From Monosporascus cannonballus (Eukaryota; Ascomycota; Sordariomycetes; Xylariales), in the NCBI GenBank assembly GCA_004154925.1, contig QJNS01000332.1, positions 1 to 64,000 on the forward strand: a stretch of 64,000 nt of DNA. Direction: 5' to 3'. The translations under genes and the position numbers were made by a program. The notes below the pieces were generated by a model. It was not told the origin of the DNA. It did no database searches and worked only from the letters and a program-made list of their open reading frames with translations. This document shows, piece by piece, positions 35,437 through 44,589 of the stretch. The first letter of the stretch is position 1. Each line of letters opens with the position of its first letter.

Positions 35437-36663
35437 ATGTCGTCAGCGACTTCGACGCATAAAAGCACCTGGATTAAGGCGCTGGCCGTTCTCGCCAGCG
35501 GCCAACTCAAGCTGTTCGAGTTCCCCTACACTGTAGGTACGAACGGACTGCTGGAGCAGAAAGAAGAGGACGCCGTCCTCAGCATGGGCCTCGGCATGTC
35601 CGCGAAGGGCGACCCGTTGAATATGGGGGGCGTCCTGCCCAACATTCGTCTCTGGAACGCCAACTGCGAATGGATCGGCAGGGTCCAAGTGCAGAAATTG
35701 ACGAGAGTTGAGCATGGCGGCGAGCATGAGACCCTGATACCGATCAAGACCACCCAACAGCCGGTATGGACCCTGTTTTCCGCCAGCGACGACGGCATCT
35801 GCATCGCCTACGCCACCATAAGCTTCCCCGACGACAGCACGTACATATGGCTCGGCGACTGGTCCAAGGTGTGCAACAGGCAGTGGTACTACAGCAACAT
35901 CTACTTATTCGGGACCGGCCATAAGCCGTTATGCCACTGGATCGACAAAGACGGCCAGAAGCAGCAGACGGCGCTGAACCTGCACTGGCCCTCGTTCACC
36001 TTTTATTCCCAGGACGATGTGCCCAAGACGGAGGATGCCGTGCAGGCGTATAAGGATTTCGTCTGCGACGCAGCGTTCCACTCCCGCACCGACCGCGAGC
36101 CCACTAGCCTCTGGTGCGACGAGAACATCGAGATGCCCGAGGAACAGCATGACTGGTACCGTCCCGGCGACGCGGCGAAAGGCGACCCGCCGCCGGGTTA
36201 CAACGGTAACGGCAAGAGGGAGACCCTCCATGAACGTACGTGCGAGCGCCGCTCGGTGGCTGCAGCAGCAGCGAAGAAGCGCCGGGACACGAGGCACGAC
36301 AAGTCACTCGTCATCACCGCCGACCCGGCACACTCAGCGGAGGAGCTATGCACGCACCCCGCCTCCCGCGGCCCCAACCTGGTCAACACTGTCGAGGGCA
36401 ACTATTGCCACATGTCCGACAAGACCCTCTGGCCCGTCTGCGCCGGCGAGGAGGTCGCGGACAACTGCTTCGACAAGGACGCCCAGGTGCTGAGGACAGG
36501 GGGCTTGTCCGCGAGAGATTCCCAGTACGACGAGATCATCGACTGGACGGCCGAGCAACCCCAGGCGGGCCAGAGAGAAGGCAGCGATTCACCCCCCGAA
36601 ACGAAGTTGACATGGCGACAGTGGCTGGGTTTGAGCAAGCGGTTCTTGAACCCTTTTTCCTGA
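35437..36663 (+). CDS. Intronless protein of unknown function, 408 residues
   Basis: A single uninterrupted frame starts at a good ATG (ACAAGATG) and uses G/C-ending codons throughout, which supports real coding. There is no signal peptide or membrane span. Residues 1-180 look beta-rich, with regularly placed aromatic pairs (LKLFEFPYTVG, NIRLWNANCEWIG, STYIWLGDWSKVC, RQWYYSNIYLFG). This is reminiscent of a lectin- or propeller-like fold, but it is not diagnostic. A Cys-containing central part (SLWCDENIEMPEEQHDWYRP) follows, then a basic stretch (AAAAAKKRRDTRHDK) near residue 285. A second Cys-rich part has CTHPASRGPN, NYCHM, WPVCAGEEV and NCFDKDAQ. I do not recognise the family. It lies beside a decayed acyltransferase in an accessory-looking section. 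Confidence 0.75.
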   Translation: MSSATSTHKSTWIKALAVLASGQLKLFEFPYTVGTNGLLEQKEEDAVLSMGLGMSAKGDPLNMGGVLPNIRLWNANCEWIGRVQVQKLTRVEHGGEHETLIPIKTTQQPVWTLFSASDDGICIAYATISFPDDSTYIWLGDWSKVCNRQWYYSNIYLFGTGHKPLCHWIDKDGQKQQTALNLHWPSFTFYSQDDVPKTEDAVQAYKDFVCDAAFHSRTDREPTSLWCDENIEMPEEQHDWYRPGDAAKGDPPPGYNGNGKRETLHERTCERRSVAAAAAKKRRDTRHDKSLVITADPAHSAEELCTHPASRGPNLVNTVEGNYCHMSDKTLWPVCAGEEVADNCFDKDAQVLRTGGLSARDSQYDEIIDWTAEQPQAGQREGSDSPPETKLTWRQWLGLSKRFLNPFS

Positions 36664-37182
36664 TAATCTACTTCGAGTGCGCGAACACTCCTCAAAAGGT
36701 TTCTGGACAGTCCCGTTTCCACAATAAGAGGGCATCGATGTCGGGCAACAGACATGCCCGATAGGTGGGAGTATCACCAAGCTGAAGCTAATCTTCAATT
36801 TCATGTTTAGACCTTTAGGTTGATAACTTAGGCGACGACGTTCCTGGAGCAGGACTTGACATCAGCAATAATACAATGCATTTCCTTCTTTAGGCTTTTA
36901 CTGGCAATGTACGTGCTTGAGTCTACCGAATCGGATCTCCCGCATAATCAGATAATTTATTCCTCGCTACAGTCACCCAAACAACAACTTTGGGTATCAC
37001 CAACACATGCAACTAGCTTGCCTCAGATGAGTTACACAGTCCGGGGCGCGTAATGTAGGGTTATAGGAGGTAGGGATGTCGTATTCGTAATTGTTTCTAG
37101 CTAGCCCAGGGCAGCTAGAGAAATTTCTACTTGTGCAAAGTACCGCCCCACAGTAACAAGATGACCCCCGTAGCAAAAGCCC
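36664..37182. other. Convergent intergenic region
   Basis: This 519-bp spacer lies between the 3' ends of the hypothetical gene and the broken acyltransferase. I see no gene. Confidence 0.5.
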
Positions 37183-38765
37183 TCAAGCCCCCTTTTCGAG
37201 TCTAGATATCTTTTTGAGCGAATCCTCGTCCATCGCCTTCTGGATCTTATCCCAGAAGCCCTTGCGCGCCGTAGGCTGCAGCCAGTAGTTCCCGGCGCCG
37301 TCCTTCCCGACGATGGGGACGGTGGCCCAGCTGTTGAAGTTCTTCCTGTACTGGCAGCTCTGGATGTACGAGGGGCGGCCGACTTAGCTGGTGCGCGCCG
37401 CGTCCCCGCTGCTGCCGCCTCCCTCACGCACCACCGCGGCCGAGAAGTCCGTCTCGAAGAACCGCCCCTTGCTCCAGTTGGAGAAGATGAGCATGTTCAT
37501 CCAGCCGTCGCCGTACTGGGCCGGCCCCCCGGACTTCTCGGCGGCCTCACGGTCGAGGAAGCGCCGCGTCTCGAGTTTGCGCCGGCGTGCCCTGCTCGAC
37601 GATCGTCTGCCGCACCGCCCCCGCCACGTAGCCGAGCGGCTCCGTCAGGAGCTCCTTCGCCGAGAGGTACGTGTAGACGCACATGATGGCGTTGGAGACG
37701 TACGCCTTGTCCTTGGGCAGGCGGTCGTCCGCTTGCGCCCACCTCAGGCCGAACGCGTTCATGATCATGATCGTCTTGTTGGAAGTCGGCGGAAGGACGG
37801 CTCTGGTCAGGGCGCGCGCGACCCAGGCCGAGAGCGCGTCGCCCTCGCTGACGAACGCCTTCTCAGCGGCATCGCCCCGGGCCGCCGCGAGGTCGGACAC
37901 CGCCCTCGCGCGGAACTTCTCGACGTAGGCCGCCGGTATGCAGATCATCCGCTCCTCGCGGCGGTACCGGATCAGCTCGTAGACGAGGCGGCATAGGAAA
38001 AGCACCGTCTGGGCCTTAGACAGGCGCTTGTCGGCTAGCACGTACGGCTCCCTCGGCTCGCTGCCGTAGGTCGCGAAGGGGTTGTGGTCCACGCCGTCTA
38101 GCGGCTTGACGTCGCTGTCGCGGCCCTCGAGCACGGCATTCTACGCCGTGAGGAGCTCGTGGCGGCCCATGGCGTCCATGAGTGTGTGCGGCCATGTCAG
38201 GGACACCAGCGTCGCGTCCTCGAAGGACACGACGTGCAGGCTCAGCTGCGGCTCGTCCCCCGCGTAGTAGTCGGCGATCTCCGTCGGCCCGTCCTCCCGC
38301 CGCATCAGGGGGCGGAACTCGTTCGGGTCCGCCAGGGCGCTCGGCTTCGCCGACGGCCGCGGCAGCCGCGACGCGAGCGGGTGCTCGCCGATCGCCACGG
38401 CGTATTTCACGTGCGAGTACGCGATCGCGGGCCTCTTCTCGTCGAACCGCTCCGGGATGTGGTATTCCAGCTTTCCCCTGTCCTGTGAGGGCCAGGTTAG
38501 GTTAGGTAACGGATGTGTCTACATCGGGCTCTTTTTTCCCCTTTCTTTATTTACTCACATTCAGTCTCAGCCTGGCCCCGAGTTTGCGCCAGTCGTCGCG
38601 GCTTAGGAGCTTCTCCGGATCTAACACGTCGTCGAACCTCATCATGAACAACAGCATTATGATAGCGCGGCTGATTTCCTGGTCGTCCATTTCATGTAGA
38701 GGGATGACCTTACCCATCGGCACCCGGGGCGCCTGCGGCTTGGGTTTGGAGAAGGGGTTGCCCAT
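37183..38765 (-). pseudogene. BAHD/transferase-family acyltransferase, broken by two stops and a frameshift
   Basis: This is a degraded gene of the fungal transferase family (CoA-dependent O- or N-acyltransferases with the HxxxD motif). Exon 1 is 38765-38559 (MGNPFSKPKPQAPRVPMGK...). A GTGAGT...CACAG intron is followed by exon 2 from 38482. The active-site motif is intact in WPHTLMDAMGRHELL. Homology-like sequence then runs into an in-frame TAG at 38143-38141, followed without loss of sense by NAVLEGRD. Downstream, the frame ending at 37547 (TGA) is left for a +1 frame at about 37575-37600. That frame continues QYGDGWMNMLIFSNWSKG and reaches a TAA at 37386-37384. Beyond it GRPSYIQS and ARKGFWDKIQKAMDEDSL still read to a TGA at 37183. 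Three separate lesions with otherwise preserved coding sequence point to a recent pseudogene. The substrate is unknown. Confidence 0.85.
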
Positions 38766-39701
38766 TCCTTCGTGATGCTCGCTCTCAGCGAGTTAAACGT
38801 TACGTGTTGGCCGTAGCTTAGAACACAGGTGGAAGTGCTTGCTATATTTCGAGTTCGAATTAATACGACTATGGAGGGAGCCCATCAATACTTTTAGATT
38901 AATAAGACCGTTAGCGACCCCGCAACGGACCGCGTGTAGTACGCCTTATCAACGGCCTGAAGAGTTAACCGCTCATCGCCTTACAAAGTATATGTCTTCG
39001 TAGGCGCTGTCACCGTTAGCCAATATAGAGTTATACGTGTATTTATGTGCGCTAATAACTAGTGTCTCGGGTGTCACGTTCTCCGGGCGGGCCGGCCGGG
39101 AGATCGCCAAGATCATCCTATCATTATCCATTTTGACGTTTTCCCCTTGACGACCATTACCTTAGCAGCTATTCTCGGGCGGATCTTTCCAAGCCTGTTT
39201 ATGTAACTTGCAAACCCGAGCAAACTCTCCATAATTTTAAGTTAAGGTTAGCTACGTTTACGCAAACCATCAGCTATGGCAATATTTGGCCGTTAGCGGT
39301 GTTGCCGCGGAACCGCCTCTGACGAATAGTCTCGAGATGTCCTGGATTCTGCGGTTACTTCTCCTATATCTTGTTCGCCTGTTAAATCAAGTATCGGTGT
39401 GCTCTGACCTTCTTACCCTTCTCGTCACCTAACGGATGACCATGAAAAATCGACGTTTAGAGATCGTATAGCAGTAGGCTTGTTTGTTGCTTTACTAGCC
39501 ACATTGTGGCTGGACTGTGGGACGAGCTAACTTTTCCCACAGCTACCCACATGCACAGGGTCGCAATTCAAGGAGTCTCGACCTTTGTTGGACTGTACGA
39601 AAAAAAAAATATTAAATAGAACAATATACGTTTAACTGGTTGAGGTTAGAATCTCAGATTGGAGCGATGAGATACGTCCAGCCAGTGAAAAAATCGTTCC
39701 G
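38766..39701. other. Intergenic region upstream of COQ8-like gene
   Basis: This 936-bp region lies between the broken acyltransferase start and the atypical kinase start. It becomes AT-rich with an A-run at 39600-39609. It probably holds the kinase promoter. No gene is seen. Confidence 0.45.
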
Positions 39702-41978
39702 ATGAGGTTTGCGGATATTGTGATCGACTTGGCCTCGGTTGTCAAAGCATCTCGGTCAGTTGCATCGAAGCATATCGAGCTCCGGGCTCAGCAACTAGAC
39801 CGCTATGGACAAACCTCAAGCATTGTGCGGTCATTGAGGCAACAGGGAGGGGAGCAAGGGCAACACGTCCAACAGGCATCACGTTCTACGCCCACTGAAA
39901 CCCCAACGACGCCTCCGGTAAGGCCAGAAGGTGATGGGCCGGAAAAGCCGGACGAAACCAGGCAGGAGAACCAGAAGTCCACTCCGTCAGTAAATTCTGC
40001 GGATAATTTACGAGGCCATACTGGGCCCTCCTTGGAGGAGCAGCAACATGCCCACAGAAATCTCTTCCGGAGCGATCATCCCCGGGGGTCCGTGGTACTT
40101 CAATCGGACCAAGGAGCAATCTTGAATAAGCTCAGGAGGTCAGCCGCTGTTGCTGCGCAGCAGGAAAATGCTCAGCCTTCATCTCGGCCGGTATCCCCGG
40201 GAAACACTGGGGCTCCGCCGAAAGTTCCCGACGATATCCCCCCAGATGTGGACGTCAATGTTTTTCATACTAACCGTGGGTCTCACATTCTGGGAAAGCA
40301 AAGGGAGGGAATGATCAAAGGTCGGCCTCACTTGCCGCCTCCAACTCCGAGCTGGTTCAAAGACTTCGGTCACGGCAAAACGGAACCCAAACAGGAGGAC
40401 GGCCACATAACTTCAACCGGTGGCGAATCCCTCAATATAAAATCTCAGCCGCCCGCAGAGAATATTTCTCCTCCAGCGGAGGCAGTGGAGGAAAGTCGGA
40501 ACAACAACGTGGAACCCACCCGCGCTGAAACAGAACACACCCAGATGGTCGATGAAATTTTGTCGCGAGCGGAACAAGAGACACCCGTACAATCAGAGCC
40601 TTCGCCAACAAGTTTACATGTCACTGAACCGACAACATCAACTTACACGCTCCGAGAGTCTAGGGTACCGGCCACACGGCTGAGTAGATTATGGAACTAC
40701 GGAGGATTGGCGGCCGGAATGCTCGGCGGTGCGATTAGCGAAAGTGTCAGCAGGGGATTCGGTGGCGGTGGGCGGGGCTCTGTTTTACTCAGCGCCGGAA
40801 ACATGGAGCGATTGGTAGCCAAGCTATCGCGGATGAGGGGTGCAGCACTGAAAATGGGCCAGATGATGAGTTTCCAGGACGCAAAGATGCTCCCTGCGCC
40901 TCTTCAGGAGGTTTTACAGCGGGTCCAAGATCGCGCCGACTATATGCCCTCGTGGCAACGCGACCGCATGCTCACAACAAGTCTCGGGCCCGAGTGGAGG
41001 GGCCTCTTCGATGAATTTGAGGAGACCCCGATAGCTGCTGCATCCATCGGACAGGTGCATCGTGCCACTCTCAAATCAACCGGCGAGAAGGTCGCTGTCA
41101 AGATTCAGTTCCCCGGAGTCGCCGACTCCATTAACTCGGATCTTGACAATCTGTCCATGCTCCTCACAGCTTCGAAAATGCTCCCCAAGGGGCTCTACCT
41201 GAACAAGACGATCGACAACGCCAGGACGGAACTCGGCTGGGAATGCGACTATGAGCGGGAAGCCGACTGCGGGAAGCGGTACAGGGAACTCCTCGCCGAC
41301 GAGCCGGACGTCTTCGTGGTGCCGAATATCTACACGGAAGCGTCGGGGAAGCACGTGCTGACGATGGAGTTCATGGAGGGCACGGGCGTCACGCGGGTCA
41401 AGTCGTTTACGCAGGAGCAGAGGGACTGGATCGGCACGCAGATCCTGCGCCTGTGCCTGCGCGAGATCACCGAGTTCAGGTTCATGCAGACGGACCCCAA
41501 CTGGACCAACTTCCTGTACAACGCGGCCACCAACAAGCTCGAGCTGCTCGACTTCGGCGCCTCGCGCGAGTACCCCGAGGAGTTCGTCTCGCAGTACGTC
41601 AGCCTGCTGGCCGCGGCGTCCCGGACCGACCGCCGGGCCATCAAGGACCTGTCCGAAAGCCTGGGCTACCTGACGGGCCACGAGAGCAGGACCATGCTCG
41701 ACGCCCACGTCACCTCAATCTTGACCCTTGCCGAGCCGTTCTTCGCGTCGGCGGTCGAGGAGTACGATTTTCGGGACCAGACCATCACCGAGCGCGTCAA
41801 GGCGTTGATCCCCGTCATGATCAGAGAACGCCTCGCTCCGCCGCCAGAGGAGACATACAGTCTGCACCGCAAGCTGAGCGGCGCATTCTTGCTCTGCGCG
41901 AGGCTGGGGAGCAGAGTGAGGTGCCGAGAACTATTTGAGCAAGCGTTGCGGAAGGCTGGGAAGACGGGCGAATTGTAA
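39702..41978 (+). CDS. coq8: ABC1/COQ8-family atypical kinase (UbiB type), mitochondrial
   Basis: The product is an atypical kinase/ATPase needed for assembly of the coenzyme Q biosynthesis complex at the mitochondrial inner membrane. It is a single exon of 758 codons. Residues 1 to about 330 are low in structure and rich in Gln/Pro/Glu/Ser, longer than in yeast Coq8 (501 residues in total). A Gly/Ala-rich segment (GGLAAGMLGGAISESVSRG) precedes the family hallmark KxGQ motif (ALKMGQMMSFQD, near residue 383). The Ala-rich loop AAASIGQVHRAT, the catalytic-lysine strand KVAVKIQFPG, the catalytic loop FMQTDPNWTNFLYN and the metal-binding LLDFGASREY follow. These features separate it from ordinary kinases. 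COQ8 is favoured over other ADCK-type paralogues because of KMGQ plus QTDPNWTNF, but orthology needs a tree. Confidence 0.92.
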   Translation: MRFADIVIDLASVVKASRSVASKHIELRAQQLDRYGQTSSIVRSLRQQGGEQGQHVQQASRSTPTETPTTPPVRPEGDGPEKPDETRQENQKSTPSVNSADNLRGHTGPSLEEQQHAHRNLFRSDHPRGSVVLQSDQGAILNKLRRSAAVAAQQENAQPSSRPVSPGNTGAPPKVPDDIPPDVDVNVFHTNRGSHILGKQREGMIKGRPHLPPPTPSWFKDFGHGKTEPKQEDGHITSTGGESLNIKSQPPAENISPPAEAVEESRNNNVEPTRAETEHTQMVDEILSRAEQETPVQSEPSPTSLHVTEPTTSTYTLRESRVPATRLSRLWNYGGLAAGMLGGAISESVSRGFGGGGRGSVLLSAGNMERLVAKLSRMRGAALKMGQMMSFQDAKMLPAPLQEVLQRVQDRADYMPSWQRDRMLTTSLGPEWRGLFDEFEETPIAAASIGQVHRATLKSTGEKVAVKIQFPGVADSINSDLDNLSMLLTASKMLPKGLYLNKTIDNARTELGWECDYEREADCGKRYRELLADEPDVFVVPNIYTEASGKHVLTMEFMEGTGVTRVKSFTQEQRDWIGTQILRLCLREITEFRFMQTDPNWTNFLYNAATNKLELLDFGASREYPEEFVSQYVSLLAAASRTDRRAIKDLSESLGYLTGHESRTMLDAHVTSILTLAEPFFASAVEEYDFRDQTITERVKALIPVMIRERLAPPPEETYSLHRKLSGAFLLCARLGSRVRCRELFEQALRKAGKTGEL

Positions 41979-42149
41979 AGTGACTGTATTATAGTTGTGT
42001 CGGAATATGTTTCCAATACATGGGCAAAGAGGCACTGGAAAGCATAGACGAGGCAAAACGGTATCGTATTGTGCGATTTTATAGAGACCCCACCGACCAG
42101 GTACAGGTCCGCCTGGGGATTAATCTCCCATCATTTGAGGTAACATCAT

Positions 42150-43135
42150 TCATGATCCCGTCTCCCTTCTCGCCACGGGCATGTCTCTCCTCTCCTTTGC
42201 CACCAGCTTCTTCCTCTTGCGCTCGATGGTGCGGTCGACCTGCTTCTTCCTCATGCCGGCGAAGCGGTCCATGAGCAGCTGCTTCTTCTGCTCGCTCTTC
42301 TTGAGGTAGAACGGCTTCTTGCCCTGCTTGACGAGCTCCTTCTCGCGGCGCCGGTGCTCCGCCAGCAGCGCCTTCTCCTCGTCGCGGCGCCGCTGCGCCT
42401 GCCGGCGGTCCTGCATCGAGGCGAGCGCGCGCTTGAGCTCCGCCCTGGCGCGCTCGTCCCTGGTCTTGCGGATCGCCTCGCGCAGCTGGCCCATTTCGGA
42501 GTCCTGATACTCGTCGAGGAACGAGTACGCCCGCCGGAACCGGTCCTCGTCCACGGGCCCCGCCACCGGGTCGAACCGCGGGTCCCGCGCCGCCACCCGC
42601 GGCGCCGAAACCACTTCCCGCCGCCGGCTGACCGGCTTCTTCGTCGTCTGCTCCGCCGGCGCGTGCTTGTGCGCCCGCCCTATGACGCGCTTCGGTTTAG
42701 ACTTGGTTTCCTCCTCCGGGGGCCCGTCCGAGTCCGAGTCGCCGTCGCCTTCGTCCTGTTCGTCCTTCAGGCCCTTCTTCCGCCGCGCGTTCGGTAGGGA
42801 AGCTTGTGCCTTCGCGAGGGCGCCGAAGGAAACCCGCGAGGCGTCTATCCGGGGGTTGTCGTCGTCGTCTTCGTCCTCCTCGGACGAGGGTTCCGGCTGC
42901 AGTTCCGTCAGTTCTCAGTCGTCAGGTTAAGTAATGGAACTTTGGGAAAATGTACTTGATCATTATTTACCTCATCGCTCTCACCTTCACTGTCTTGCTC
43001 AGAATCGTCCTCCTCATCAGTGCTCTCCTGCTCGCTGAAGACTTCCTCTGGTTCTGGCTCGTCTTTTCTCGCTCTGACTCTCCGCTGGAGATTATGCAGT
43101 GGGGCTTTTCGTTTTTCCGAAGTTGGTCGGTCCAT
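42150..43135 (-). CDS. rrp36: rRNA biogenesis protein RRP36
   Basis: This nucleolar factor is needed for early cleavages of pre-rRNA that release 18S rRNA. Two exons, 43135-42971 and 42896-42150, give about 303 residues. The intron is GTAAAT...CTGCAG. An alternative donor GTGAGA just upstream, paired with a GAG acceptor, would also keep frame, so the junction is slightly uncertain. The N-terminal third is acidic and Ser-rich (EEVFSEQESTDEEDDSEQD). The RRP36 core is clear: APRVAARDPRFDP, a YSFLDEYQDSEMGQLRE helix, the basic coiled region with LKRALASMQDRRQAQRRRDE, the ELVKQGKKPFYLKKSEQKK motif and the basic C-terminus KKQVDRTIERKRKKLVAKER. It shares a 332-bp promoter region with the HAD-type gene. 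Confidence 0.93.
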
Positions 43136-43467
43136 TGTGTTATCTATGGAGGCAACACTTTGATATGTTGGCCTAATATGGCGGATGATCGTTAATCTTA
43201 TCGAGCTTTGAGAGTGGAATGCGCATGGATGGGTGCTTCAGTTAGCAAGAGGTTCGGAAAATGATAGTGGGGCATCTGGCGATAAGATAAGATAAACATC
43301 CAAACATGGCAAGCAAGGGTTGTTATCGATAAAGAAAAATGGGCATCCTCTCCCCCTAATTCATTGATTCAGCTCATCCGCCCTCACGCTGAACTAAGTC
43401 TATTCCTGAGTAGGCAGCGACTTTGGACTTTTTTTACTCATACCTCTCTGGTCGATTCTTTTCCCCT
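43136..43467. promoter_or_regulatory. Divergent promoter of RRP36 and the FCP1-like gene, with GATA-type repeats
   Basis: The 332 bp between divergent starts contain GATAAGATAAGATAAA at 43281-43296 and the palindrome TTATCGATAA at 43323-43332. These match the core WGATAR of fungal GATA factors. Functional relevance is inference only. Confidence 0.4.
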
Positions 43468-44589
43468 ATGTTTCAAAGACATTTTTCACGTCATGCGCTG
43501 GCTACAATAGCCAGGGATGCGAAGTGGCGCCAACAGCAATACTTGAACTCACTTCAAAGCATACATATATCCTTCCGGTTACAGTCCACTGCGCCGTCGG
43601 TTCAGAGACTACCACAAGAGGACGGCACCCAAGGAGCACTCCCCATCATGAGCGCAGAGGGTTTCGGGTATATGCCCTTTGGCACATATCCGCCGGTAGC
43701 TTTGCAAATGCCACCGCAGAGTGCGTTGAATGCGTCTGCCCCAACATTCATACCCACATCAGGAAGCCAACTGCACCGCCGTTCAGCGTCGCCGCAAGTC
43801 CTCACTATTCCCCGGCATCAAGTGCCTATAACTAATGTCTTATTCAGGCCTGGTCTTTCGCCATCTCCGACACCAGGTGACGCAAGGGTGTCAAGGGACC
43901 CGCGGTCACTGCCATCCGCAGCATCGGGAGGTGTTCCCAACCCTTCGCCAACCTACCTGGTGCATGCCTCGTTGCCGCCTCTGCTTCTTCCTTATCCGCG
44001 CAAGATCCTGGTAGTCATTGACTTAAATGGGACCCTTGTCTATCGGCCCAACAGGAAGAACCCGAGCAGCTTCATCGAGCGCCCTCATGCGCGCAGGTTT
44101 CTGTCCTACTGCGTAGAGACCTTCGTTGTCGCCATATGGTCGTCAGCGAAGCCGGACAACGTCCGCAAGATGTGCGACCAGTTGATGACGCCTGAGCAGC
44201 AGAAGAAGGTCGTCGCGATATGGGGCAGGGACAAGTTCGGCCTTTCGCAAAGCGACTACAAGCAGCGGGTCCAGTGTTACAAGCGTTTAAGCGCGTTGTG
44301 GAACGCTCCCGATGTCGCAAGAAGTCATCCAAATTACGCCAACGGCACCAGGTGGAGCCAAGCGGACACGGTGTTGGTGGATGACTCGCTCGAGAAGGCC
44401 CGGAGTGAGCCGTACAACCTCATACCCATCCCTGAATTCATGGGAGACCGCAATGAACCGGGATATATCCTGCCGCAGGTACACGATTATATCAACGAGT
44501 GCAGCCTACAGGCCGATATCAGCACATATATTCGCGTTTCCCCATTTCAGTCGAAGGCGAACTTCATGTTAGGAAATCCCGGCGCGTAA
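43468..44589 (+). CDS. HAD-superfamily FCP1/SCP-like protein with Asn at the second catalytic position
   Basis: The frame opens upstream, but the first ATG is at 43468, giving 373 residues. The N-terminus (MFQRHFSRHALATIARDAKWRQQQ) is basic and could be a mitochondrial presequence. A Pro/Ser/Gln-rich linker follows to about residue 170. The C-terminal 200 residues form an FCP1-homology (NIF/TIM50-like) HAD domain. Motif I is ILVVIDLNGTLVYRPN with nucleophile Asp185, motif II IWSSAKPDNVRKM, and motif III TVLVDDSLEKARSEPYN. Ordinary FCP/SCP phosphatases have Asp-x-Asp in motif I; here the general-acid Asp is Asn187. The protein may therefore have altered or no phosphatase activity. The neighbouring divergent gene is RRP36; no functional link is evident. 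Confidence 0.85.
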   Translation: MFQRHFSRHALATIARDAKWRQQQYLNSLQSIHISFRLQSTAPSVQRLPQEDGTQGALPIMSAEGFGYMPFGTYPPVALQMPPQSALNASAPTFIPTSGSQLHRRSASPQVLTIPRHQVPITNVLFRPGLSPSPTPGDARVSRDPRSLPSAASGGVPNPSPTYLVHASLPPLLLPYPRKILVVIDLNGTLVYRPNRKNPSSFIERPHARRFLSYCVETFVVAIWSSAKPDNVRKMCDQLMTPEQQKKVVAIWGRDKFGLSQSDYKQRVQCYKRLSALWNAPDVARSHPNYANGTRWSQADTVLVDDSLEKARSEPYNLIPIPEFMGDRNEPGYILPQVHDYINECSLQADISTYIRVSPFQSKANFMLGNPGA

